Source of the DNA: Affinundibacterium seohonense
GTDB taxonomy: Bacteria; Pseudomonadota; Gammaproteobacteria; Burkholderiales; Burkholderiaceae_D
NCBI RefSeq assembly: GCF_014284305.1
Contig: NZ_JACOFW010000003.1
Span: 233,431-297,430, forward strand
Length of the DNA stretch: 64,000 nucleotides
Direction of reading: 5' to 3'
Shown here: positions 1 to 8,945 of the stretch, piece after piece
Position numbering within the stretch: the stretch's first letter is position 1
Layout: each line of letters begins with the position of its first letter
Translations under genes and position numbers: made by a program
The notes under the pieces: generated by a model
Database searches by the model: none
The model's input: only the letters and a program-made list of their open reading frames with translations
Told to the model about the DNA's origin: nothing

Positions 1-457
1 TAAGCAAATTAGCTAAATTCATCGTCGCCAATGGCGAACTTGCTGCGATCGGCCAATTGCTGATGCGATCTTGCGGTTTGTCGTCTAATTTAAGATAACC
101 CTGCTCCACTAAGCGCAAAATAATCACCGCGCTTACCAGTTTGGAAGTCGATGCAGATTCATATGAGGTCTGCATACGAGAGCTGCCGCGTTGATACACA
201 TAACGGCGACCATCATCACGCTCGACACCAAATGAAAAATCGGTATCGCTCACCAACTGGGCAAATTGACTATTCATCTCTGATTCTAGCTGTGTCACCG
301 AACAATTATTACCAGGCGTGCTTGGTGTCGTCGGCGTACCGGTCGTTGGATTGCTACTTGCATTTCCGCCACCGCACGCGGTACAAAATAGCATCGCAAT
401 TAGCACAGTGAGTTGGCGTGATCGGAAAGCTTTGTGGGTCAGTGGCGCTATCAACAT
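1..457 (-). CDS. Serine hydrolase (beta-lactamase/PBP-like) lipoprotein, N-terminal part
   Basis: The frame opens at the ATG at 457, behind an AGGTGAT ribosome-binding site, and runs off the left edge, so only about 152 N-terminal residues are visible. A hydrophobic signal ends in LFCTAC, a lipobox, and is followed by a Gly/Thr/Pro linker. Further in is STSK, the Ser-x-x-Lys catalytic motif of the beta-lactamase/penicillin-binding-protein superfamily, preceded by a stretch typical of class C-like serine hydrolases (RGSSRMQTSYESAS). Family membership is established knowledge. The substrate (esterase, peptidase or beta-lactam) cannot be told without the rest of the gene. Confidence 0.8.
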   Translation of the reverse strand, partial: MLIAPLTHKAFRSRQLTVLIAMLFCTACGGGNASSNPTTGTPTTPSTPGNNCSVTQLESEMNSQFAQLVSDTDFSFGVERDDGRRYVYQRGSSRMQTSYESASTSKLVSAVIILRLVEQGYLKLDDKPQDRISNWPIAASSPLATMNLANLL

Positions 458-751
458 AAATCACCTATCTTGGAGAAAAGTAGAGCACAAGTGGAAAGAA
501 TGCGCTAAGCATAAATCGAGTCGATCCTTGTCACAGTACTTTTTACAAACAATTACAGGACTGAACACTTTCTTACTAAGATGACCTCAAGTGTTGTCTG
601 CCGATCCATTTTCATGCCCTAAATACAAAAATTGCGGTATTCTCAGCCTTAAGCCTCCCAAACCGATAAGCCCACATTTCTGCGCAAATTAAAACCAATT
701 CAAAGCATTTTTATACAACATTGCTTACCACATTCTTAGACAGGATACGTC

Positions 752-2581
752 ATGGCATTCAAGAAACGCTTGCATCTTAGTTGTTTGAGCATCGCCCTAC
801 TTTCTGCGGCTAACATCATCACACCCAGTATCAGTCTTGCCGCACAAGGGCAAGTAGCAATGAGCCAGACACAAGCCCAGAAACAGCTCAATCAATTGGC
901 TGATGCGTATTACGAATCTCGCGCCAAGTTTGATCCGCTGCTATTTGCAAGTATTAATGGCGATAACCGCTACGATAGTCAACTGGCAATCAGTATCGCG
1001 CCGCAAAACCGTGCTAAGCACTTTGCAGACATGCATAAAATGCAGGCGCAATTGAGAAGTATCGTGCGCACTCAACTCAGTGATAAAGACCAGCTAAATT
1101 ATGATTTGCTGTCTTATGAGATAGACAGTGCGCTGCACCTTGAACATTTCCCCGAGCATTTATTACCGATTAATCAAATGGATAATGTACCAAGCACGTT
1201 GGCCAATTTTGCTGGTGGCGATGGCTCTCAGCCATTAAAAACCGTGCCACAGTATTATGCGTATCTGGCACGTCTCAATGTATTACCCGCTTGGATAGAA
1301 CAAGCGATTAAGAATATGCGTGAAGGCATACAGCGCGGCATCGTTCAACCCAAAGCGATCACCTTAGCGATGCTGCCACAATTTAAGGCACTACCAAATG
1401 CTAACGCAGAAGCCAGTATTTTTTACACACCAATCAAGAATTTACCGGCTCAATTTTCAGCAGCCGACAAGCAGAAACTGACAAAAGCCTACAGCCAAGC
1501 GATCCGTACCAAACTGACACCAGCCTTGCAAAGACTGGTGCATTTTTTAGAGACGGACTATCTGGCTGCAGGACGCGATACTAGCGGTTACAGTGCCTTA
1601 CCAAATGGCGCGGCTTGGTACCAAATGCGGATTAAAAATAACACCACCACCGATTTAACGCCCGATCAGATCCATGCACTCGGAATACAAGAAGTCGCTC
1701 GCATTCAACAGCAATGGGCAGAACTGGGTCCCAAACTCGGCTATACCGGGCCGGCAATTGACCTACCGCAATGGGTCAGTAGCCAGGAAAAGTTCAAATC
1801 GTTTACCAGCGATACCGAGATTCTCAATGCCTATCGTCAGATTGACGCCCAAGTGCAGCAAAAATTGCCGGAACTATTTAGTTTGCTTCCCAAAGGCAAA
1901 ATGGAATTGCAGTTAGAGCCGGAACTCAGCCGTGCCACCGCATCCGATCACTACACGCCACCATCTGCAGACGGTTCGCATCCTGGTATCTTTTGGCCTG
2001 TAGTCAATGACCCAAAACAATACAGCCGGGTCGGTATGGTCACTTTATTTTTACACGAGGGGCAACCAGGTCATCATTTACATGCGGCACTCCTAAAAGA
2101 AATAGATTTACCAAAATTTCGCAAGTTCAATACTGAAAATCTAAACAGTGCTGCCTTCACCGAGGGCTGGGCTTTGTATTCCGAAACCTTAGGTCGCGAA
2201 CTAGGTTTTTACGATAACCCAGAAGCGTATTTCGGCCATTTAAACGACGAACTCATGCGCGCGGTTCGTTTAGTCGTTGATACTGGCATACATGCAAAAG
2301 GCTGGACACGTGAAGCGGCGATTGCGTACATGCAAAAGAACCTTGGCTATTCTGAAGCCAGGGCAAAAAATCAAATTGAGCGCTATATGGTTTTACCAGG
2401 GCAAGCCCTTAGCTACAAACTTGGCGCACGCAAAATACTTGAGTTGCGCTCACGTGCACAGCAAGCACTTGGCGCGAAGTTCACATTGCCCAAGTTTCAT
2501 GAAATTGTCATTGGCGATGGCACTTTACCCATGCCCATTTTAGAGACCCAGATCGAGAAGTGGATTGCAAAAAGCAAGTAA
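752..2581 (+). CDS. DUF885 family exported protein, putative metallopeptidase
   Basis: A 609-residue protein with an N-terminal signal peptide (about residues 1-30, ending LAAQG). The start is supported by AGGA six bases upstream. Near residue 435 it carries HEGQPGHH followed by FTEGWALYSE, the signature of DUF885, a family with an HExxH-like metal site that is usually annotated as putative zinc peptidase. Length fits the family. Probably periplasmic. It is transcribed alone, and no neighbour reveals a substrate. The family call is firm; peptidase activity is family inference. Confidence 0.88.
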   Translation: MAFKKRLHLSCLSIALLSAANIITPSISLAAQGQVAMSQTQAQKQLNQLADAYYESRAKFDPLLFASINGDNRYDSQLAISIAPQNRAKHFADMHKMQAQLRSIVRTQLSDKDQLNYDLLSYEIDSALHLEHFPEHLLPINQMDNVPSTLANFAGGDGSQPLKTVPQYYAYLARLNVLPAWIEQAIKNMREGIQRGIVQPKAITLAMLPQFKALPNANAEASIFYTPIKNLPAQFSAADKQKLTKAYSQAIRTKLTPALQRLVHFLETDYLAAGRDTSGYSALPNGAAWYQMRIKNNTTTDLTPDQIHALGIQEVARIQQQWAELGPKLGYTGPAIDLPQWVSSQEKFKSFTSDTEILNAYRQIDAQVQQKLPELFSLLPKGKMELQLEPELSRATASDHYTPPSADGSHPGIFWPVVNDPKQYSRVGMVTLFLHEGQPGHHLHAALLKEIDLPKFRKFNTENLNSAAFTEGWALYSETLGRELGFYDNPEAYFGHLNDELMRAVRLVVDTGIHAKGWTREAAIAYMQKNLGYSEARAKNQIERYMVLPGQALSYKLGARKILELRSRAQQALGAKFTLPKFHEIVIGDGTLPMPILETQIEKWIAKSK

Positions 2582-2676
2582 ATTGATGACAGTAAGTAAA
2601 ACGCCTTTGTACTGATTGCAGTCACATTGCATGACACAAAGGTTCAATATCAATGTACAAATAAAATAGGGCTGCT

Positions 2677-3432
2677 ATGAAGCATTACCTGAATTCACTT
2701 TTGAGTTTGAGCTTGCTGTTACTAACATGTCCAGTAACCGCAGCCGAACTCAAAATTGCGTTCGCCAGCGACAGGGCACCCTATTGTTTTCGCAAAGATA
2801 ATGTCGATCAAGGCATAGAAATAGATTTATTACGACAAATTATGGCACTGGCTGGCCACACTATTTCTGTAACGACGATGCCTAAAGTACGTCTCATTAA
2901 AGCAGCCAAAAACAAGGAAGTCGATGCTGCTGCCACAGTACAAGATAACAAGGACAAGCAATTGTTTTTCTCTGAGTCTTATTTGGAATTTCAAAATATC
3001 GTGATGAGTAAAAGCAGTCAGGGGATTCAGCTCAATAACTTGAATGATCTCAAGCAGTTTAGTTTTATTATTTGGCAAGATGGTTGGAAAAATCTCGGGC
3101 GCGAGTTTGAGGCGGCATATCGTCCCGATACCAACGGTGTCTTTCCCAAAAATTACAACCAGGCCTTTAGCCAGGTAAGCCAAAACAAAATGTTTTGGGC
3201 GGATCGCGTGCAATTGATCATCATTGATAAAACCATCTTTGAACACTATCGGCGCCAGTTAGGAAATGAGTTTGATACGACAGTCCCGCTGACCTTCCAC
3301 GACATTATCAAAACCAAGACACCGTATAGCGTTGTATTTAACGATGTCGACTTACGCGATCAATTTAACGATGGTTTGCGAAAAATACGTAGCAATGGCA
3401 CTTATCAAAAAATTCTCGATGCTTATAAATGA
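2677..3432 (+). CDS. Periplasmic solute-binding protein, SBP_bac_3 type
   Basis: A 251-residue protein with a signal peptide (cleavage near VTAAE). The mature start (ELKIAFASDRAPYCF) and the following EIDLLRQIMALAG segment are those of the polar-amino-acid-binding family (SBP_bac_3). No ABC permease or ATPase lies beside it, so it is an orphan binding protein. Such orphans in Betaproteobacteria often serve as sensors or share a distant transporter. Ligand unknown. Family call is secure, role inferred. Confidence 0.85.
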   Translation: MKHYLNSLLSLSLLLLTCPVTAAELKIAFASDRAPYCFRKDNVDQGIEIDLLRQIMALAGHTISVTTMPKVRLIKAAKNKEVDAAATVQDNKDKQLFFSESYLEFQNIVMSKSSQGIQLNNLNDLKQFSFIIWQDGWKNLGREFEAAYRPDTNGVFPKNYNQAFSQVSQNKMFWADRVQLIIIDKTIFEHYRRQLGNEFDTTVPLTFHDIIKTKTPYSVVFNDVDLRDQFNDGLRKIRSNGTYQKILDAYK

Positions 3433-3994
3433 GCGTCTTAAACATCAATTACACTCTTTCACAAAAAGCTCGTACAAGTTGTACACGAAGCAGGCAAGCC
3501 TCATTCGCATTTGAATCAGAGACGCGTGCGTTAAGAAATTCGAAAGCTTTTGACAAGCTATAGCCAAACCTGCAGTCCAGCTCCCACTTCTACTCAACGC
3601 TATCGCATGCAGAGCCACTCAAGAAGTATCAAAACAACTTTAAATAAAAATAATGTCTAAAGCACTGATACGCGATATCGGACATTCCACTCCGTAAAAC
3701 CCACCGTTCATCCCAAAGGACTTGCATAGTTTTCGCAGGAATCGGACACTACTTTCGAATCAATTGTACATACAAGTTAATTTTGTCTGTACTCGTTGTT
3801 TCAATCTCCCTTTTTCGTCATCTCAAGTTGTCTTGGGATGACGTTTTTTTCGCCTCAACAAAAGTCCACTAGCCTAAATGTTTTGGTTTTTTTGGCAAAC
3901 ACCCCTATACTTTCTTCAAAGAAAGCAGCGGCAAATCGAGTCCTATAGTGGACGCTAACGAACTAATGCAGTTGTAGCATAAGTGGTACAACCA
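3433..3994. other. 562-bp intergenic region with an orphan terminator
   Basis: No credible ORF was found on either strand. It contains a 13-nt palindrome (GTACAAGTTGTAC) shortly after the upstream gene, two copies of ATCGGACA about 60 bp apart, and a strong intrinsic terminator at 3816-3850. The terminator lies nearly 390 bp past the upstream stop codon, so it could end a long 3' UTR or an unannotated small RNA. No RNA family was recognised. Confidence 0.5.
3816..3850 (+). terminator. Strong intrinsic terminator
   Basis: Twelve-base arms (CGTCATCTCAAG / CTTGGGATGACG, one G-T pair) around a TTGT loop, followed directly by seven T. It works on the plus strand only, since no T-tract exists on the other side. 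Confidence 0.85.
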
Positions 3995-4816
3995 ATGGCA
4001 ATCCTCGACAATTTTGGTCGTCATTTTCGCGCTCCCAGTTGGCGCAACTTTCTCTCGTGCCTACTCGTATTAGGTGCGCTAATGTCGGCACATGCTCAAT
4101 CCTTGCAAACTAATAAAGTGACGCTACTGGTACGCGAATTGAGAAATGACCAGGGAGAAGTGATTCCCGTCAAAGACGATATCCGTCAACTCTTTCTTTA
4201 TTTTGAAAGAGAAGCCCATGTTAGTTTTGAAGTGCGTTATTTTCCCATGTCGCGTTTGCTCAACCATGTAAAAAATGGTGAAGGAATTGCCTTTGGTCTA
4301 TCCAAAAATACGGAACGCTTGGAAACTATGCAGTTTTCTGAATTTATCTACGCGAACTATGTCTGGTTGGTAACAGCAAAAGAGCAGCGATTCAATTTCA
4401 CTCAGCTCGCTGATCTTAGGGGAAAGACAATAGGTGTCATACGAGGTGTCAGTTACGGCGACGATTTTGATTGCAATAAAAACATATTATTTACAATCGA
4501 AGAAGACACCGCCTCTCATGTCGCGAGATTAAAAAAATTATCGATGGGCCGCATGGATGTCATGTTGTTTGGTGCGCGTCAATCTGACCCACGCGAAGTT
4601 GAAGCCTTATTACGACACATGCAAGTCGTTGATAAGTCGCATGTTTTAGATGCGAAAGAAACTGCGTTTACCGTATTAGACAAACCCCTGCGGATTGATG
4701 AATTGCATTTCGCTGCCTCACTGCATAAGCACGACGCAATCATTAAACGTCTCAATGCCGCCATCGCCAGGGGAAAGAAAAACGGCGCCATTTTGCGTAT
4801 CCTGACGCCGAAGTGA
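3995..4816 (+). CDS. Periplasmic solute-binding protein, SBP_bac_3 type
   Basis: About 273 residues from the ATG at 3995; an in-frame GTG lies 12 bases upstream at 3983, and neither has a clear ribosome-binding site. A signal peptide (SCLLVLGALMSAHAQS) precedes a solute-binding fold with segments typical of the amino-acid-binding family, including LADLRGKTIGVIRGVSYGDD. It is divergent in sequence from the binding protein at 2677 and likewise has no transporter partners. It converges tightly with the M28 peptidase gene, with only two bases between the stop codons. Ligand unknown. Confidence 0.8.
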   Translation: MAILDNFGRHFRAPSWRNFLSCLLVLGALMSAHAQSLQTNKVTLLVRELRNDQGEVIPVKDDIRQLFLYFEREAHVSFEVRYFPMSRLLNHVKNGEGIAFGLSKNTERLETMQFSEFIYANYVWLVTAKEQRFNFTQLADLRGKTIGVIRGVSYGDDFDCNKNILFTIEEDTASHVARLKKLSMGRMDVMLFGARQSDPREVEALLRHMQVVDKSHVLDAKETAFTVLDKPLRIDELHFAASLHKHDAIIKRLNAAIARGKKNGAILRILTPK

Positions 4817-4818
4817 AC

Positions 4819-5835
4819 TTAGCGCTTTTGCTTTAAAAAACGCACCAACATATCGCCAAAATCAGCAATGTTTTTGTTCGAAATAATTTGCAGCGTATCT
4901 CTTGGTGTATGCCATTCCGATAGATTAGTCCAGTCGATGATATGTAAAAACGGCAACCCTAGTTGCGCGAACGGCAAGTGATCATCTTCTATCGCAATGT
5001 TTGCCATAAAAATTTTAGTCGTCGTTTTTTGCCCTAATAATTTTTGCGCTAACTGCGGATTCGAACCCGTCGTAATAAATAAATTCTGATTTTTATGACC
5101 GATCATATCTAGAATCACAACCGCTTTGACGGGTAGGTTTTGATAGGTAATGCCTTCGAATTGTTTCACCAGGCTGCCAGCAAAAGCGCGTGAACCATGC
5201 GTATTGTCAGTAATTCCCAGCAAACGGTCAGCATCCGCCCATTCTGGCAAAGTCGCTTCTTCACCATCAAAAAATACCAAACCAATACTACAATCGATAA
5301 AGCGACCATTTTCTTTTACTGCATGTTTTGCGGTGCTATCTTGCTGACGATGCACTTGAATAACGCGTGCTAACTCCTGCAAGGCGGCCGTGGAGGAGCC
5401 GCCATCGTTCGCGCCGACAAATGTAAAATCTTTATAGAATTTGGTATCGTAATGCCCGCCAATTAACAGCAAACATCGTTCACTTCCTTTAGAAATAGCA
5501 ACGATATTCTCACCTTCGACTTCGCGAACTGGGGCAACATTTTTATCTTTGCCGCCCAATTTTTCATGTGCCAAATTCGGAATTTTTGTTTTGAATTTTT
5601 GTAGTTGCACCTGCCAGCCATGCTTAACTAAACCAGCCTTGATGTCCTGAGCCAATTTTTTCTGTTCACTACTATTCATAGGATGCGGCGCACGAGTAAA
5701 GCGCTTCATCGCCGCATCAATATGACCAACATTAAAGAATGCACCATTTTTCTGGCTATCATCAGTTGCAGCCATCACACAACCTATAGTACTCGCCAAC
5801 AGCATAGCGAACAGCAAAGAGACCGACACCTTCAT
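4819..5835 (-). CDS. M28 zinc peptidase resembling animal-type glutaminyl cyclase
   Basis: A 338-residue exported protein. The first 25 residues form a signal with TIGC, a weak lipobox, and VMA-AT as an alternative cleavage site. Zinc and catalytic motifs of family M28 are in order: GGHYDT, GANDGGSS, FFDGEEA, DMIGHK and EWHTPRDT. The pattern FFDGEEA...W, then HGSRAFA, and later DDHLPFAQLGLPFLHII before WHT closely follows animal glutaminyl-peptide cyclotransferases. An N-terminal pyroglutamate-forming role is therefore possible. Aminopeptidase activity is the alternative. M28 membership is secure; cyclase function is inference. Confidence 0.82.
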   Translation of the reverse strand: MKVSVSLLFAMLLASTIGCVMAATDDSQKNGAFFNVGHIDAAMKRFTRAPHPMNSSEQKKLAQDIKAGLVKHGWQVQLQKFKTKIPNLAHEKLGGKDKNVAPVREVEGENIVAISKGSERCLLLIGGHYDTKFYKDFTFVGANDGGSSTAALQELARVIQVHRQQDSTAKHAVKENGRFIDCSIGLVFFDGEEATLPEWADADRLLGITDNTHGSRAFAGSLVKQFEGITYQNLPVKAVVILDMIGHKNQNLFITTGSNPQLAQKLLGQKTTTKIFMANIAIEDDHLPFAQLGLPFLHIIDWTNLSEWHTPRDTLQIISNKNIADFGDMLVRFLKQKR

Positions 5836-5898
5836 TATGTGACTCCCGAAAAATGAAACTCGCTGTATTTGAAAAATACAGCTGTAATAAATCTTAAA

Positions 5899-7635
5899 TC
5901 AAGCGGCAAACTGTAAGCGATAAAGATTGGCATAAGCCCCCTCTTTTGCCAGCAATTCGGTATGCGTACCGACTTCCACAATCTTTCCTTCGACTAAGAC
6001 CACAATTCGGCTGGCGCGTTCAATTGTCGACAAACGATGAGCGATCACTAATGTAGTGCGGCCTTGCATCAATTCATCCAACGCCGCTTGTACCGCCCGC
6101 TCAGATTCGCTGTCTAAGGCCGAGGTCGCCTCATCCAAAATCAAGATCGGCGCATTTTTATAAATAGCTCGGGCGATAGCTAAACGTTGACGTTGCCCTC
6201 CCGACAAACGCATGCCGTTATCGCCGATCATGGTATGTACACCTTCCGGCATTTCACTCACCACATCTTGCAAATGCGCCGCTTGAATCGCATACGTGAT
6301 ACGCGCCGTATCTGGCGTTGGATCACCGTAGGCTATATTGGCGGCAATCGTATCGTCGAACAAAATCACATTTTGACTAACCATAGCGATTTGTTGACGC
6401 AAACTCTGAAGGGAAATATCAGCGAGCGTCACACCATCTAATAAAATCGCACCACTCGCTGGCTCATAAAAACGCGGAACCAGATTTACCAGCGAGGTTT
6501 TACCACCGCCGGACATTCCCACTAAAGCAATCGTTTCACCAGCTTGTACTTGCAAATTAATATCAATCAAAGCAGGCTGTTCCTGCCCGGGATAAGTGAA
6601 ATTCAGACCGTTAAATTCTAACTTGCCCGAAGCACGTCCTACAATCGTATGACCAATCTCGACTTCAGGGATTGCATCGACCATGCCGTATACCGATTCG
6701 GCTGCAGCCATACCACGTTGTAAAGGACCATTCAAATCAGCCAGCCGTTTGAGTGGTGTCAACAACATCATCATGGCGGTAATAAAGGTCACAAAATCAC
6801 CGACCGTCGTGGCATCTTTGCGAGCTTGCGCCAAGGCCAACATGATCACGATAGCAACTGCCAGGGACGCCAAAATTTGCGTCAGGGGCGTAGTGAAAGA
6901 TACTGCCACCGTGCTCTTCATGGTGTAGCTACCGAGTTTTTTGTTCTTCGCTTCGAAACGCTGTTGTTCGTAGTCTTGACCACCAAAAATGCGTATCACC
7001 TGATGGGCACGGGTCGTCTCTTCTATCACCTGCGTCAATTCACCACTAACTTCTAAAGACTGATGATTGAGCTTACGCAGACGTTTGCTGACTCCACGCA
7101 CTAAAATCGTCATGCCTGGAATCAAAATGATCGTCACTAAAGTTAACTTCCAATTCAGCCAAATCAGATAGCCCATCAACACCGCCACCGTCAGTGAATC
7201 CCGGAACAAAGTCGTGATTGATACCTTGACCATCTCGACGATTTGCTGGGCTTCAAACATAATGGTATTGATGATGCGCCCACTTGACTCGGTATGATAA
7301 AAACCAACTGGCACATGCAGCAATTTATCGAAGACTTTCGCCCGTAATTCGTTAAGCAAGTTCACCGAAATCCGGCTCATTAAATAACTGGTGGTGAAGG
7401 TACAAGCGCCACGGATGACAAAGATACCGATCAAGATGGCTGGCACATACCACAGCGGAAAATCCATTTGCTGTCCCTTAAAGCCATGATCCAGCAATTT
7501 CCCCAGGCCCCACGGTAAAGCAACTTCGGTCAATGCCGTACCGCACATCGTCAATATGGTCAGGATTAAATAGGCTCGGTATTGCGTCACCGAGATCCAA
7601 AGACGCTTCAGAATTGGGGTATTTAATTTAGCCAT
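5899..7635 (-). CDS. msbA: Lipid A export ABC transporter MsbA
   Basis: About 578 residues from the ATG at 7635 (a GTG directly precedes it). The N-terminal half has the six-helix ABC exporter membrane domain. The C-terminal half has Walker A (GMSGGGKTS), the signature LSGGQRQRLAIARA, Walker B (ILILDEATSALD) and the H-loop (VIAHRLS). Length and sequence match MsbA, the inner-membrane flippase of lipid A-core. It follows the O-antigen-ligase family gene by ten bases on the same strand, which fits lipopolysaccharide assembly. Confidence 0.92.
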   Translation of the reverse strand: MAKLNTPILKRLWISVTQYRAYLILTILTMCGTALTEVALPWGLGKLLDHGFKGQQMDFPLWYVPAILIGIFVIRGACTFTTSYLMSRISVNLLNELRAKVFDKLLHVPVGFYHTESSGRIINTIMFEAQQIVEMVKVSITTLFRDSLTVAVLMGYLIWLNWKLTLVTIILIPGMTILVRGVSKRLRKLNHQSLEVSGELTQVIEETTRAHQVIRIFGGQDYEQQRFEAKNKKLGSYTMKSTVAVSFTTPLTQILASLAVAIVIMLALAQARKDATTVGDFVTFITAMMMLLTPLKRLADLNGPLQRGMAAAESVYGMVDAIPEVEIGHTIVGRASGKLEFNGLNFTYPGQEQPALIDINLQVQAGETIALVGMSGGGKTSLVNLVPRFYEPASGAILLDGVTLADISLQSLRQQIAMVSQNVILFDDTIAANIAYGDPTPDTARITYAIQAAHLQDVVSEMPEGVHTMIGDNGMRLSGGQRQRLAIARAIYKNAPILILDEATSALDSESERAVQAALDELMQGRTTLVIAHRLSTIERASRIVVLVEGKIVEVGTHTELLAKEGAYANLYRLQFAA

Positions 7636-7645
7636 CACTCTTTAT

Positions 7646-8944
7646 TTAATTCGTTGTACGGCGCAAAGTATGCTCATTGACACCTGCTAAAGGTATCGCC
7701 AGCAAAATCAACATCGCAAAAGCAAATACACCATCACGTAAGATCGCATTAAAACTAGCAGCAAACATCATACCGACAGTCAGCATCGCAAGCAGCATCG
7801 CCTTCTCACTTTGCGTCCCATGTATCATCTGGCGAGCAATACGTAATTGCGTCCCCCAAATACCTAATAGTGCCAACAATCCCGCGATGCCAAGTTCAAA
7901 CCAATACAATAAATAATCATTGTGCGGCGTCGTCATATTGACACTGATCTGCCCTTCTGCTTTTTCCTGATACATGGATAACCAATTGCCAATCCCATGT
8001 CCTAACCAAGGACTCTGGCCAATCATTTGCCAGGTATTCATGTATAACTCGAGCCGCATACCATCTTGCGTGACTTGCTTATTTTGCCCAAAATCACGCA
8101 CCTGATGCACGGTGCAAATTGCACGGTTTAAAAAAATCTGGACTCCACTCATTTGATAGTCTTCATGCATTTCTTGCGCCAGACAGGTGACCGGCGCAGG
8201 TAGTCGCGCGACATACGAAATGCCCAAGCCAGCGACAAACAAGCTACTAGCGATGGCGCCCAGTTGCCACCAGCGAAAACTAAAATTTCGGAATATCAGC
8301 AAACCACACAACAACAAAAACAATAGACTAGCAGTGCGTGACTTAGCGCACAGGACTAATGCAATCAAGACATAGACAAAACTCAGTGCCCGCCAAACAT
8401 GACAATTCTTACGCCAACGCCATTCGTGCAACATCCATGCAGCCGCTATTGCCAGAAGTAAACCCAAAAGTATCGATTTATTGCCCTCATAAAAAACATA
8501 GCTTTTGACGAGTTTAATATCAGGCAGGACACCCAAACTATTCAGATAAAACAAGCTGGCAGCGATCATCGCGCCAAGGAAAAAATTGCGCACCGCTTTT
8601 TGTTGCCACGCACCGCTACCCACGCTCAACATGGGGAACAGAAACCAATACGTCTGGTAATGGGAAAAAGCAGCCGCAAATTCACCGGCCGGATGTGCAT
8701 GAATAAAGCTGATTAGCACAGAGATGAAACTTAGACCTATGACTGGCCAGAGCAAGGCGGATGATCTCATCCGCACTAGCTTAGCCTGCCAATCACCAGA
8801 CAAGGCCCAAGCCAATAAAAACAAAACCAATCCCGCATACATCAAGCCCACTTGAAAAAAAAGCGTAAGCGGTAGGTAGCTCAGAATTTGCGCCGGCAAT
8901 TGCTGGCGCCAATCTGGATTCGTGATTAGTTTTGGTATGGACAT
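7646..8944 (-). CDS. O-antigen ligase family membrane protein
   Basis: A 432-residue polytopic membrane protein with ten or more hydrophobic segments. The Wzy_C-type region is recognisable: MRLELYMNTWQMI, GHGIGN, then TPHNDYLLYWFELG with the conserved His before a membrane helix. The family covers O-antigen ligases (WaaL), O-antigen polymerases and other glycoconjugate ligases. Placement between dnaE (one base away) and msbA favours a lipopolysaccharide role. The exact reaction cannot be decided from sequence. Confidence 0.85.
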   Translation of the reverse strand: MSIPKLITNPDWRQQLPAQILSYLPLTLFFQVGLMYAGLVLFLLAWALSGDWQAKLVRMRSSALLWPVIGLSFISVLISFIHAHPAGEFAAAFSHYQTYWFLFPMLSVGSGAWQQKAVRNFFLGAMIAASLFYLNSLGVLPDIKLVKSYVFYEGNKSILLGLLLAIAAAWMLHEWRWRKNCHVWRALSFVYVLIALVLCAKSRTASLLFLLLCGLLIFRNFSFRWWQLGAIASSLFVAGLGISYVARLPAPVTCLAQEMHEDYQMSGVQIFLNRAICTVHQVRDFGQNKQVTQDGMRLELYMNTWQMIGQSPWLGHGIGNWLSMYQEKAEGQISVNMTTPHNDYLLYWFELGIAGLLALLGIWGTQLRIARQMIHGTQSEKAMLLAMLTVGMMFAASFNAILRDGVFAFAMLILLAIPLAGVNEHTLRRTTN

Positions 8945-8945
8945 A

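Noticed and set aside
2582..2650. CCTTTGT/ACAAAGG inverted repeat after the DUF885 gene
   Set aside because: No T-tract follows and the loop is long, so it is not a convincing terminator.
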